Shown piece by piece: positions 1-12,900 of a stretch of DNA of 64,000 nucleotides. Made by a program: the position numbers and the translations under genes. Source of the stretch: Hetaerina americana (Eukaryota > Arthropoda > Insecta > Odonata > Calopterygidae). Numbering within the stretch: the first letter of the stretch is position 1; each line of letters begins with the position of its first letter. Below the pieces are notes generated by a model. That model was not told the DNA's origin. It saw only the letters and a program-made list of their open reading frames with translations, and searched no databases. The stretch spans positions 85,114,052 to 85,178,051 of the forward strand of contig JAKTNV010000004.1 of the NCBI GenBank assembly GCA_022747635.1. The letters are read 5' to 3'.

Positions 1-338
1 AGAATTGAATTTACTGGATATTTGAAGATATTAAATGTTAATTGAATGTGGGGGGTCAAATAGTGTCTTGTTAGATGAAGTTCAGAAATGTAGCGATGTT
101 AAGGGTAAATCCATCCAAAAACTACCTTAAATGGTACCCTACCAAAAATAATGATGTGTTCATGGACCATACTATGTAATTGTTCAGCTATTTTGCATCA
201 AACACCAATCACTTTTCCAACCAGCATTAATTGCCCATACTGGACATCATGAAACTTTTGAAAACTAAATCAAGCATCATGCAGTAAAATCTTATAACTT
301 TTAGGAAAATTCCTAGCAGAGTCAAGGAAAATTTGAAT

Positions 339-665
339 CATTAAATGAAGAACACAATGTATTTATTGTTTGAATACCTCTCCCCAATCCTGGAATCATC
401 CCTTTCCTTCACTGAGACACCTCATTATCTCTCTTCCCCCACTGTGAACCACACTATTCGCCTTTCCAGACACTTAAACCTCTCCTCCTTCCCATCAACG
501 CCGATCACAACCCCACCTCTCTCACCCACCCCTTACCCCACATGAATGGTATATAAATCGACCGCAACTCGACTAATTTGTACCTGATGATGACGCCCAA
601 GCGTTGAAACTAGTAGTACCAAAATAAAGAACAGTGGAAAAATACATAGTGTTCTTCATTTAATG
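339..665 (+). mobile_element. Short Penelope-like or MITE-like remnant with terminal inverted repeats and a hammerhead-like motif
   Basis: The ends at 339-364 and 640-665 are inverted copies of about 26 bases with one mismatch, beginning CATTAAATGAAGAACAC. Near the right end, 577-623 has the layout of a minimal hammerhead ribozyme: CTGATGA at 584-590, an ACGC/GCGT stem II at 593-604, GAAAC at 606-610, a GTA cleavage triplet at 613-615, and a stem I formed by TTTGTAC (577-583) with GTACcAAA (616-623). Penelope-like elements are known to carry such motifs at their ends. The element has no coding region. The family assignment is inference. Confidence 0.5.
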
Positions 666-804
666 AGCATGAACTTCCACAAAGTTGAGCCAGAAACCAT
701 CGAATACAAAAATGTTAATAACTGAATGATTTTCAGGCCAACTGAAACAAGAGATATTAGCCAGATGATCCATTGCATTTTTGACACACTCTTTCAAAAT
801 TTAC

Positions 805-957
805 CAAGAAATCTGCAGCTGGAAGAGGATTCTGACAGCCACTGGGAAGTGACAATCGGTATCCCTCGGGCAATGGCACAAAGCAGCTTATAAGTCCTCC
901 TCAGCCGATCGGTTACCAGCACAGTGCATTCTTGAGGTGTCTGCACAACAGAACCTC
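805..957 (-). CDS. MDC1-like exon 6 (rest of BRCT1)
   Basis: The acceptor is TTGTGTTGAATAG and the donor GTAAAT. The 153 bases complete the split Gly codon from exon 5 and encode about 51 residues: GGSVVQ, CTVLVTDRLRRTYKLLCAIA, RGIPIVTSQWLSES. This matches vertebrate MDC1 BRCT1, including the VTD-RRT-K-LCA and GIPI-S-WL landmarks. The exon ends with one base left over, so at least one further exon lies beyond the left edge of the window. Confidence 0.87.
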
Positions 958-3900
958 CTATTCAACACAAATGTAAAAACATTTTAATATTCACTAACTA
1001 TACAAAACTGGCATGTTATATAAAATTAATACTAAAAAATATTCAATGAAATAATTCAACACAACTTGCAATCAAGGGAGTGTTTCACACTTTTGGCCAT
1101 GACACCTAACTCCATATGACACAATATTTGCCCAAACTGGGGACCAAATGAGTCATTACTAATATAAGTACAGTCAAACCTGGTCATAAGCATCACACAA
1201 GGGATTAAAGATATTTTGCTTGTAATAGCATACTCATTACATCTAGCAATTTGTTGCATGTACTGTCATTCACATCTCTCTTACACATACTCAAAATATT
1301 TGCAAGTGCAAAAATGATAAAAACAACAGAATTAACATGTCATGAATTCTGTTCTAAATCACTGGAAATGTTGACTAAAAATACGTTGAAAATGTTTGGA
1401 AACTGCAATCACCAGACCCTTCTGAACTTACACTCATTTTACAGTTTCCCGTTCTTTCCCCCGATTCACCTCTCATGCGTTTGGGATCCGATTACATATC
1501 TCTCGAATCATCTCTCATCACTTCATGTGCCATTGGTATCAATGAAGTTCCTACACTACGTTTCCCCCAAGGATTTCACACATGATGGCCTACAGCAAAC
1601 TTGAACTTTCATCACCACAATAAGAAACATTGGTTTTCATTGGGAATTCCCAATTTCCAGCACATATTCTCAATTTGAACAGCCAACTCCTGACTTTTCC
1701 TGGTTTATCCAACTGAGTGGCCAACCTCTCCATGGAAAGAGACTGGAGGAATGGGTTAGTGAGAGTGAAGTTCACGAATGGACAATATAATAATAGACCT
1801 AAGGCCTTATTGGGAAAATATAGCCTCTGTTTGCTAACTTGCTCTTCAGAATCTACTGGAGGGATTGCTTCAATTGTGATATGGTGCTCATAACATGCAT
1901 AATTTCAAACCAATGAACTCATGCTTGCTTGCAATAACAATTATCCCATTAACAAGTTGTTTGACTGTTAATGTGGATACAGAAACCATTCCACAACCAC
2001 CAGGAGATCTCTGGCCCATTTGGGTCAAATATGAGGGGTGAAAGGGAGTAGGGAGGAGAAAGATGAAGAAGGAAGGTCAAAAGCAAAAATTCAAGGCAAG
2101 GGTGATAAGGGCGTGAGTAGGGGAAGAGCAAGGTGGGCAGGATGATAGGGTGAGGAAGCTTATATTAGCCAAGAAAGAATGAAGCTATGTGATAAGGATG
2201 CAGAAGAGAAGGGGAAGATATGCAGTGATGCACATTGAGTGATGAGAGATGGGTATGCAATTTCGGGGGATATATTAAATTTGCAGGGTGAACACCACAA
2301 GCTGGTGTATGAATTCAAGATCTATCATACTACCATGGTCAGCATACAAATGGGTTGAGAGAAAAACATTCACACAGTGCAGTAATTAACTAACTTTCAT
2401 GTTATTCTGTATATGAAAGCAAAAGGGGAGCTTTGGGAGGAGTCTTTGAATGAGGTTGATTATTTACATCAGAGATTTGATGCTTTTTTGCTTTCACTTA
2501 TTTATAGAGAATTTGAGACAAAGGAAATTAGTAGAATGTAAATGTATTGCAAGAGTCAGAGATGTGGATGGTACATGGTATCTCTGTTTTCACCGCAGAG
2601 TATGTGGAGAACACTTATGTATTTTGCATCTTATTTTTAGGTATCATTTGATTAGAAGGATAGGAGTTGAGAAGGTTGACTTTTTGAGTGTAACAGTATG
2701 TAGCATTGATGAGGATAGTTTGGTGGTAAAGTCACAGTCAATCTATGCAATGGTGGATGTCGTAACTTGGTGAAACTCCTTCATGATGCGGGAAAAGGGA
2801 AACACTGCTACTCCAAAAAATATAACTTTACGGTGACCAGTTTTGATATGTCATATCATCATCTGCCACCATATAATGATGTACTGCATCAAAATCGGTG
2901 CAGTAACATTATATTTTGTGAAATAGCAGTGTACTTCCTTTCCCACAAATTGCAATCAATTTATTAATTTCCAAAATAGGGATTAATATTTTATGAGAGG
3001 ACTATAGATTTTTGTAGGCCAGGAAAGAATATGGTGCAGTTTAATGTTTTTAAAGTAGGTTCATTTATTGGGTAGAATAGAGTTGGTCAGAGGGTAATTT
3101 GAAAAGTTATTGGAGTGGAATAGAACTAGAAAACTTACCTAAGTGAAACATTTATATTTTTCAAAGTAGTCTCCCTGTACACTAATACACTTGACCCAGC
3201 GATGTTCCAATGTTTTGATACCATCTCGAAAATTAGATTCATTCAGGCCCGCCAAATACCCATCTATTTCAGCAGTTAGTTCTTCATTTGAAGAGAATCT
3301 CTGTCCACTGAGGAAAATTTTGAGCTTGGGGAAGAAATACAAATCTGATGCAGCCAAGTCAGGCAAATAAGGTGAGTGTGGCAACGATTTGTATCTGGTT
3401 CATGTATTTTTGTCATAGCAACGACACTTGTGTGTGGACATGCAATGTCTTGATGAAATATGACTTTCTTAGTTGCAAAACCCTACCTTCTTTCAAGTAT
3501 CTTTGGCTGTAGTTGGTCCAGGGGTTAGCATAGTGTTGTCCAGTAATTGTTTGACCATTGAGAAGATAATCTATCAGCAGAATCACTTTCGCATCCCAGA
3601 AAACTGAAGCCATCACCTTTCCGGCCAGCCGTATTGCCTTTTTTCTTTAGTGGCAGTGAATCAAACATGTTTCCAATGCTTTGAATACTGTATGTCTCTG
3701 GGGTATAGTAGTGTACCGAAAATTCATCTATGGTCACAAACCAGTGCAGAAAACATTGTTAGTTGCTCTTAAAATGAGTCAAACATTGTTTGGAAATTTC
3801 CATTCAGGCACATTTGTGATCCTGTATCAAGAGTGATGGCACCCATCTAGCAGATAGTTTTTCTCATATCTAATTCCACCGTTATAATATGATATGCCCA

Positions 3901-6900
3901 TTCAGATGAGATCCCTACAGCTTCAGCAATTTCTCTCACTTTCAGTCAGCTATCCTCCATGAGCATTTTATGCACTTTTGCAATAATTTCTGGGGTAGTG
4001 GCACATTTTGGCCAACCGCAATGCGGATCATCATTTAAGCCATCCCCATCAAACTAAAATTCGTTTGTCCACTTGGCAACAGTAGAATATGAAGAAGCAG
4101 AGCCCCCCCACGTATTCTGCAAGTCGGCATGAATTTCCTTTGCTTTGATAACTTTCTTTATGAAGACTTTAATCACAGCTCAAATCTCAATTTTTTTATC
4201 TTCACTAATCTCTATACAAGAAAAACAATGAAGAGCCATTCATGCCACAGATCTTCACAGATCACTGACACATTAGGTGTTTACTCATAAATGATTAACT
4301 ATTACTACATGGGAAACTCATTGCACTAGCACCAACACCAGGAGGTGATTCTGAGAACCTTTCAAACTACCCTCGTAAAAGACTGTGTTGTGCTGAAATT
4401 GTGACTCGTCTGTGCTGAAATACATTTTTCAGAAGAGGATGTGGATATTCTTCCATATGTAAGTGAAATGTAGATTGGATCTAAATTTATGTGTGGTTTT
4501 TAATGATATCAGATGAAAAATACGAGGTTTTCATTATTTTATGTTCAGAGGGTGAGAGCTTTTTTAGCATAAATAGAGGTGTTTATTAATAATACAATTA
4601 CAATTATGGCATTTCCCTCGGGATCTTAATGGGTCGAATGCAGGTATTTGTTTTTTAATAACAGTATTAGCAAAATAGAGTGAAGAGGGAATATTTTTCA
4701 AAACATAAATCACCCACATATCTGAAAAATTGGTCTTTACAAATGTGGGGAACTACATTTGAACCAATATTTTATCTGCAATTTCAAGCAACACAGCAAG
4801 CATGTGCCTATAAGAGAAAACCAATTTGAAAAGTGGCTGAAATGATTCTTAAAAATTTGGACTTACCTAATTTTTCCACAATCTGGCCAAGCTTGGGATC
4901 ATTGAGGCCAGTGAAGAGCACATTCACAGTGTCCTTTTTCTGTTTTCTACATCTCGTTGGTTTTTCTGCCCAACCTCGTTCGGCCAGAATGCTCTGATTG
5001 TACACAGGAGAATCCAAAGCAACTGTAACACAGTCTTTCACATTTTCTGTAACAACCTGACCCCTAGATATCTTCAAGGGCGGAACAACTTTTGGAGATG
5101 AAGAATTCTCTCCTCTTCTTTTACCAACTTTGTTCTCCTCAGTGCTTCCATTAGTGACCTTAGGGCTGATTTTCCTCCTCTTTCTCAGATTTGTGCTTGT
5201 GGTCTCACCACCTCTGTTGCTCTTTGATTTGGAAGATATTGATTCATTCCATGCCTCCTCAGTCGAGGAACTCACTTTGGAGTCATTTGCTGCAATTGAC
5301 TCATTCCTTCTTTTTCTAACCATTTCAACATCTTCTACACTGCGTCCTTTTGAACTGTCAACCTGATTCACTCGAGAAACATCTCCTTTCACTATGGATA
5401 CTTGAGGACTTTCAGAGGATGTTCCTTCCCTCAACCTTTGTCCAACTCTTCTTCCTGTTGCTTGATGTTGTGCAATGTCCTGCTTGGTATCACTGACCTC
5501 TTCCTTCACTCTCGTACTATGATGCACCTCAGGGACCAGAGGCTCTTTGTTTCTCCTCCCCCTCCCACGGGTACTCCTTCTGTCCCCAGCATCCTCTTTA
5601 AGGGCATCCTGTAACTCTTGGCTCCCTTTCTTCTCCCCTCTTCCTAGAGTGGCCCCAGGCCCAAGTGCATTACCATCCAACAACTTAGACTTATCATTAC
5701 TCTTTGGGGCAGGAGGGCCCATGGGAGGTTTCAGTGGGCTTGGAACCTCTCTATTCCTCCCTCTGCTACCACCTCTAGTCACTGTTCCGACAGAAATGTC
5801 ATCATCAGATGTCCTGGATCGTTTGCTGCATCTTGAATCCTGGTCATCATCAGAAGTTCTCTTCTTTGAAGTACTGGCAGTGGAATCCGAGGACACAGCT
5901 AAGTCTGGGCTAGAATTCACACCAGAGTCTGAGAGTGTGATGGAATCAGCAAAATTCTTTCTTTCCCTCGTTGTCTTCGAAACGATAGGGATGGGCTCTT
6001 CTGACTTCGGTTTGCCTTTACTTCTCTTGGCTTCCGCCGGACTATTTTCAACACTGAATCGTTTTTTTGGCTTCTTGTCCCTTCCAGAACGTCTTATAGG
6101 TTTAGGCGGAGACTCAATTGTATTTCTTTTTTCATTCTGGGAATGACTGTCATCGCCCTGAGTTTTCTTTCTCTTGAGGGTGTCTACCAAAGAACCAGAG
6201 TTACTGATTGTTGGACTGTTAGATTTTAAAGTTCTCTGGTGTTTCCGATAAAATATTATGGGGCTGATCTCCGCTTCAATATTGCTGGAACTACTTGTTT
6301 CTCCCAAACACTCTCCTTCATGAGATTTTTTTGAATTTGATGATTTTTCTGTGGACTGGCCAGTTTGATTTTTGTCACTGACGGGAAAGATTTCCTCAGA
6401 CTCAATCTTCTTTCTTTGTGTCTTCTTTACTTTAGCTGTTTCTTGAGTAACAGGAGTCACTTCCACTACTGAAGCAGATATGTTTCTCTTCTTTCCTGGA
6501 AACATGCTCTGGGTATTAGAAGAGCTAACACTTGATTCATCCACGTGTAATGGCTCCTCTCTAGTTTGTGGATTAGAATTTGGTTCTTTACTGCTATTCT
6601 TTCCTTCTTTAGCTGCAACATTAGAGTCAGGGGGTTTCCGCAACCTTAATTTACGACTTTTTTGTGCATCGTGTACATTTTTTGATTGGGCATCCTCCAT
6701 TTTTATGCACTGTGGAATCTCACTAGGGTCTCCTACACAAACTGGACTGACTAAATCTATTGGACTGTCCAAATGCCCTGCATCACCTATCGCACCACCT
6801 GCTTTTCTTCTTCCTCTGCGAGTTGGTTGTATACTTGCCTTTTTCTCGGCAGCATCTGCTGACCCAAGAGTTTCACCATGCTTTGATGAGACTACACTCG

Positions 6901-9900
6901 TGTGAATAGGAGTTGATGTCACCACCATCTCTCTCGAGTGTGGCAATGCTTGTGACTTGCGCTTTTCTAAATTAGTATTTTCAGATTTTTGAATCTTATT
7001 AACTCCAATCAATGTAACTCCCATTCCTCGAGTAAAAACCTTCTTGGAGTCATTTAATGAGTCCTTGTTTTTCAAATCTGTTCGATCAGACCTTTTCTCT
7101 GAATCCTGTATTTCATTAAGCTTTTTTGGAGGGCAGATGGCGTCTTTTTCATCAAAAGATGACTTGGCTCTTCTCGTAGCCTTAACAACATGAGGTTTCA
7201 TTTTTTCTTTCTTAACAGTTGTCTTACTTTTTCCTGAGGCTGGCAATTTGATTGCTTCCTCTTTTGGAAGCACTTTTGGTGATGCAATGCTGGAGGCCAC
7301 AGTACCATGTACTTCAACATCAAATAAATTCTTACATGAGGTCTGAGATTGGATAAATTTGTTTCCAGATTCTTTCAAAACACCAAGAAGTTCTGGTGTA
7401 TCTGGTAGAGCCATGCTGAGTTCGAAGTCAGTCTCACTACTACTTCCATCATCTTCCACTGGTGTTTCCACTCGAGAAGAAATTTTGGATACTTTTTTGC
7501 CAGTTTTCGGAGAAGAAAAGTCCACCCCTAGTGCTTTTTTCCTTCTTACATTTTCTCTCATTAGGTCAGTTACTTGCAGCTTGTCTTTATTTAGACTACC
7601 TGATTTACTTGATGCTTTTGCATGGGGAGCTGGCTGTGTATCCAGCAAACTAAGATCTTCTTCACTCTCCACTTCTTGCTTGATTTGCATGGTTGCTGAC
7701 TTTTCGATTTGCAAGTCTCCTTTTTTTCTTCGCAGCTGGCGTGTAGGGCGAGGGATGGCTGCAATCACTGCTGGTTGTCTCTTAAATCCAGGATGATGAT
7801 CTTTTTCCTGACCATGAATTTCTCCTCTACTTTTGTCCTTTCCTTCAATTACTGGAGCTGGTTGGGTTACAAAATCACATAAATCTTCTTCTTCACTTAT
7901 GTTTATCGTACCAACTGCAGGGGTCTTCACCTTAGATTGCATCTCACTGCAGAATGAGTCAACATTTTTTTCTTCATTCCCTTTCGTCTCATCACATGTT
8001 GGAGCTGGCTGAGTGGCCAAATCACTCAAGTCCTCTTCTTCTTCTTCCACAGCAGGATATTTAACGGTGTCTTTAGGAGACTTAAATTCATTTTGTAAAT
8101 GAGAAGGCAATATTCTCTCATTCATACCCATTTCATCGCAAACTGGAGCAGGCTGAGTTGCCAAATTACTTAAGTCCTCTTCTTCCTCTTCCACAGTCAA
8201 TTTTTGACTGCTGACTTTTGGAGTCTTGAATTCAAGTTGTCCTTCAATGAGAAATGGGCTAATGTTCTTCTCTATTCCATCCTGGTCTTTTTCTACGCAC
8301 GGTGCAGGCTGAGTTGCTAAATCACTCATGTCATCCTCTTCTTCTTCGTCTGCCATTATTTTCCGTGCACCAACCACAGGAGTCTTAAATTCAGGCGGGG
8401 CCTCTGTGAGAAATGAACTCATGTCCTCTTCGTGACCATCATCTTGCTGTTTTTCTACACATGTTGGTGCAGGCTGAGTTGCTAAATCACTTATGTCATC
8501 TTCCTCTTCCTCTACAATTATTTTCCGTAGACCAGCAACAGGAGTCTTAAACTCAGGTGGAGCCTCTGTGAGAAATGAACTCATGTCCTCTTCTTCACCA
8601 TCATCTTGCTGTTTTTCTACACATGTTGGTGCAGGCTGAGTTGCTAAATCACTTATGTCATCTTCCTCTTCAATTATTTTCCGTACACCAGCCACAGGAG
8701 TCTTAAACTCAGGTGGAGCCTCCGTAAGAAATGAACTCATGTCCTCTTCTTCCCCATCATCTTGCTGTTTTTCTAAACATTTTGGAGCAGGCTGAGTTGC
8801 TAAATCACTTATGTCATCTTCCTCTTCCTCTACAATTATTTTCCGCACACCAGCCTTGGATTCTTGAATCCTAGGAGTCTTGAATTCAGGTGGAGCCTCT
8901 GTTAGAAATGAACTCATGTCCTCTTTCTCACCATCATCTTGCTGTTTCTCTTCATTCCTAGGTGCAGGTTGGGTCACTAAATCACTTAAATCATCCTCTT
9001 CTGCAATTATTTTCTGTACACCAACCACAGGAGTCTTAAATTCAGGCGGGGCCTCTGTGAGAAATGAGCTCATGTCCTCTTCCTCACCATCATCTTTCTG
9101 TTTTTCTCCACAATTTGGTGTAGGCTGAGTTGCTAAATCACTTATGTCATCCTCTTCTCCTTCGTCTGCCATTATTTTCCGCACACCAACCAAAGGCGTC
9201 TTAAACTCGGGTGGAGCCTCTGTGAGAAATGAACTCATGTCCTCTTGATCATCACTTTCATTCTTGTCTTTGCATGGAGTGTGAGTGACATTTGGAGCTG
9301 GTTGTGTTTGAAGCTCACTCAAGTCATTTTCATCATCACTCAGTTTCTTGAGGCCAGTCTCTGGTGTCTTGAATTCGGGTGGTGCTTGGGTGAGAAATGA
9401 GCTCATATCCTCCTCCTCATCATCATCGGCCTCCCCAATTATTTGCGCCTTTCCTTGGGCACAAGGGGCAGTTGACTTAGGTGTAGGCTGAATCTCAAAT
9501 TCGCTGAGATCTTGCAACCCTGTTGTCAGTCCCTTGACACCTATTACAGGGGTTTTAAACTCTGGTGGTGCCTCTGTCAAAAACGAGCTCATGTCTTCTT
9601 CCTCATCCTCTACATCAACTACCCCATTTTCAACCTGTGAATCTTTTCCCCTCTTACTGATCCTTGCACACACAGGTGTTTCAGCTACAAAGACTACGTC
9701 TTCATCCTTTTCAACAACAGACGACTCATTTTGCAAAGGTCCTGGATTGGAAACCTCACTTTTGTCACAAGTGTCATCCTTAATATTTTTGTGCAATGTT
9801 TTCGAATTTAAGTCATTCTGCTTTTTTGATCCATTCACTGTCTGCCTTTCATTTTTCTTATTCTCTTTATCTTTCCACTGAGTCTCATCTGCAACAGTCC

Positions 9901-12900
9901 TTTTATCACCCTTAGCCTCTCCTCTGGGATTATCACCTGATAATTTAATGTCTTTTTTTGTCAGAATAACACAGGTTGTAGGTAAAGTTTCATCAATTGT
10001 CATCATCACTGATTTACTTTCCTTTTCCCCTTGTTGTCTTAAGCTAACTTCCTGCTCACTAGAGGCCAAGGGTGCATTTTGGATAGCATCTCCAGACTTT
10101 ATAGAGCCAGAATAGACACTCCCAATTGATGAAGATTTGACAGTTTTATTCTGGTTTGAGTTTTCCATTGTGGAATCGATACAGTTTTCTTCATCATCCT
10201 CGTCCTCTGTATCAGAAATGACCTCAAAACTTGTGTTATTTAAATGAGAAATACCACCAACATGAGGGCCACATTCCGGAGCAGTTAATTTTGCTTGACT
10301 CTGATCATTGTCGGACTTAGCAAATGTTGATTTTTCACTTTCAGAGGAACTGCCTTTCATAACACTTTTCAGTTCAGAATGGCCCTGAGTCTTCTCTCTG
10401 GTGCTTAAATATAGAGATTCATCTTCCACATCAGTTGCATCACCGTCACTATCAACTTCCACACCAGGCTTCTTGATTTCTTGAGAACTTATCCCATGTT
10501 CCCTCGACTTATCTGCACTTTCACCACCAATACGATTTGAACCATCACTTCTTTGAGAGCTGACTAGTTCATTGGCAGCTGTGACGGGCAAGGTATTGCT
10601 CACAGCTGCTTTGTTTCCTTGAACACATAGTTCCTGTGAACCAGAGGTTGACAATAAATCCTTCACAAAGCCTTCATTGTCACAGCTTTCTACCCCTTCC
10701 TGTACCGCTTTCACATTAGAACTTTTAGTTAGTTCCCCCTCTTCTTTGTTTTTATCATTTTGCAGCAGAGGCAGAAGGCCCTTGGTGTCAGCAGAGAAAA
10801 CTTGCTCCTGATTGAAATCCATTGCTTTTGTACCATCTGATTTAGCTAAATCTGCTTCAGCTATTTGTCCAGGTTGGGGATCATGGATTTCAGAAGACAC
10901 TGATCCTTTATTTATGCTGAATGAGCCTTTAGAGTTACTTTGAGGAGGGTCCTTTTCCTTCAGTTTCCCAGCAAAGTCTTCTGTTGCTGCCGAAAATATA
11001 TCCTCCTCATCACTAACCCCACCTATGGAGGTGGCACCATCAACCGCCATTCCTTTTCTTGGATTTAGTTTGGACTCTTTCTTTTTTGAGATGTGAAGAG
11101 GAAGAGCTTCTGTTTCTGCAGAAAATACATCCACTTCATTGGAGATATCATCTTCTTCGGAGATTTCACCCTCTTTGGTTCCGGCACCTCTTGATTTCAT
11201 CTTGGAAGTCTTTTTTTTGTTGGGCTGCATGGGAAAAGCTTCTGTTGCAGCAGAAAATATGTCCTCTTCATCTGTGGCCTCACTTTCCTTTGAAACATTA
11301 TTTCCTTCATTATTATCTTTCCTGCTTTCTTCAAGGCTATCTTTATTGGCTTTAACAGGAAACGCTTCAGTTGCTGCAGAAAATATGTCATCTTCATCCG
11401 TGACTCCAAATTCCTCCCATGCATCTTTCTCCATAACAGCCTTTCCATCTGCTTTCTGAGTACTTTTTTCCTTTGGCTTCGGGCAAAAACCTTTGGCTGC
11501 TGCAGAGAAAATGTCCTCCTCACCAGTGATCTCTCCTTCCTTCAAAGTACCACTGTCTCGGACAAGCAAATCCTTTGGGTTTGCACCGGATTCTTTCTTA
11601 TTAATGGATGGGCATGGAGATGCTTCTGTTGCTAAAGAAAAGATACTCTCTCCATCAGTGAGCTCTTCTTCACTAGTCACAGCATTACCTTCATTCCATG
11701 TTAACCTTTGTGTTGCTTTGGGAGTACTCTTCTTTGGCGTGACAATGAAGTCTTCAGTAGCAGCAGAGAATATATCATCATCATGACTTTTCTCATTTTC
11801 ATTATTCAAGGGTGCAGGAGGGCCACATCCTGGACTGCAATACGGACTTTTATTTTTAGTCACTGACTTTGAAGTTTGCGGCTCTTCACCAGAAGGCTGA
11901 GTTAGAAGATCGAAAATTTCATCATCTGAGTCCAGACGACAACTTGAATTTTTGGATTCATTCAAGTATCCAAATGAATCATTTACACTCTTTGGAGAAG
12001 AGATTTCTGGCATTTTAAAGAGGTGCTCCTCAGTTTTCTGAAATAAGTTTTACAGTAAATTACAATTCAAGACATTAAAACCAGAATAATTGTCATCAAA
12101 CCAAAGATGATGGTTTAGGCCGATACTTTGTGGAAATCCATTTGTAAAGCATGAAGAAAGAATCAAAGACTTATCATTTCCACAGGAAATAATTTATTGT
12201 TCTTGACTAGTTTCCCCACAAAAAGTTAACACTCGTCAATAAGTGGGGTCAGGCAGGTGTTGCCGGTGGCAGGTGGGGGGGGGGGGGGAACCGGGGTGGG
12301 TGTGGATGTGAGTAGAGAGAGGGCGACCAGTTGCAATAATTACTACCTCAGAACCACTATGACATCCTTCCTCAAACTCAGTGGCTTACCACCATACACC
12401 CGTTTCCTCCTTCCTCCCCTCTGCATGACCCCATCCATTGACAATATATATATGAATGTGAACTTTTTGTAATCATTGTTCAGATGATACTACAGTGTAG
12501 TGAAACTAGCTGACAACAATAAATTCTTTCATGTGAACATGCAAAGTCTGATTCCCTCTCCGTGCTAAACCAAAGAGGATTGAATTGAAGGTATTCTTAC
12601 TCATATGAGAGGGAATAAACCTCAACTCATACTAAATTTAAGCCCTGCTATTTAATACCATTATAATAGGGAATGGAAATATCTATAATATTAGCAAGGC
12701 AGGGCACATATGCATAGCCAACAAAAACAACAATTGAGTATGGTATTAAAAGCAATCAGAGCATCTGATGATGAGCTTTGAAATACTTATGACTGATGAA
12801 ACAAAAACAATGTTCAAGCTTTGAAGAGGTATTGAGTTCCAAAAGTAACTATACATTTTTGGCAGAAGTACTTATAGTATTTCTTAGCCCATAAGACGGA

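Noticed and set aside
345..545. Plus-strand 66-residue frame
   Set aside because: It lies inside the short inverted-repeat element and has no homology.
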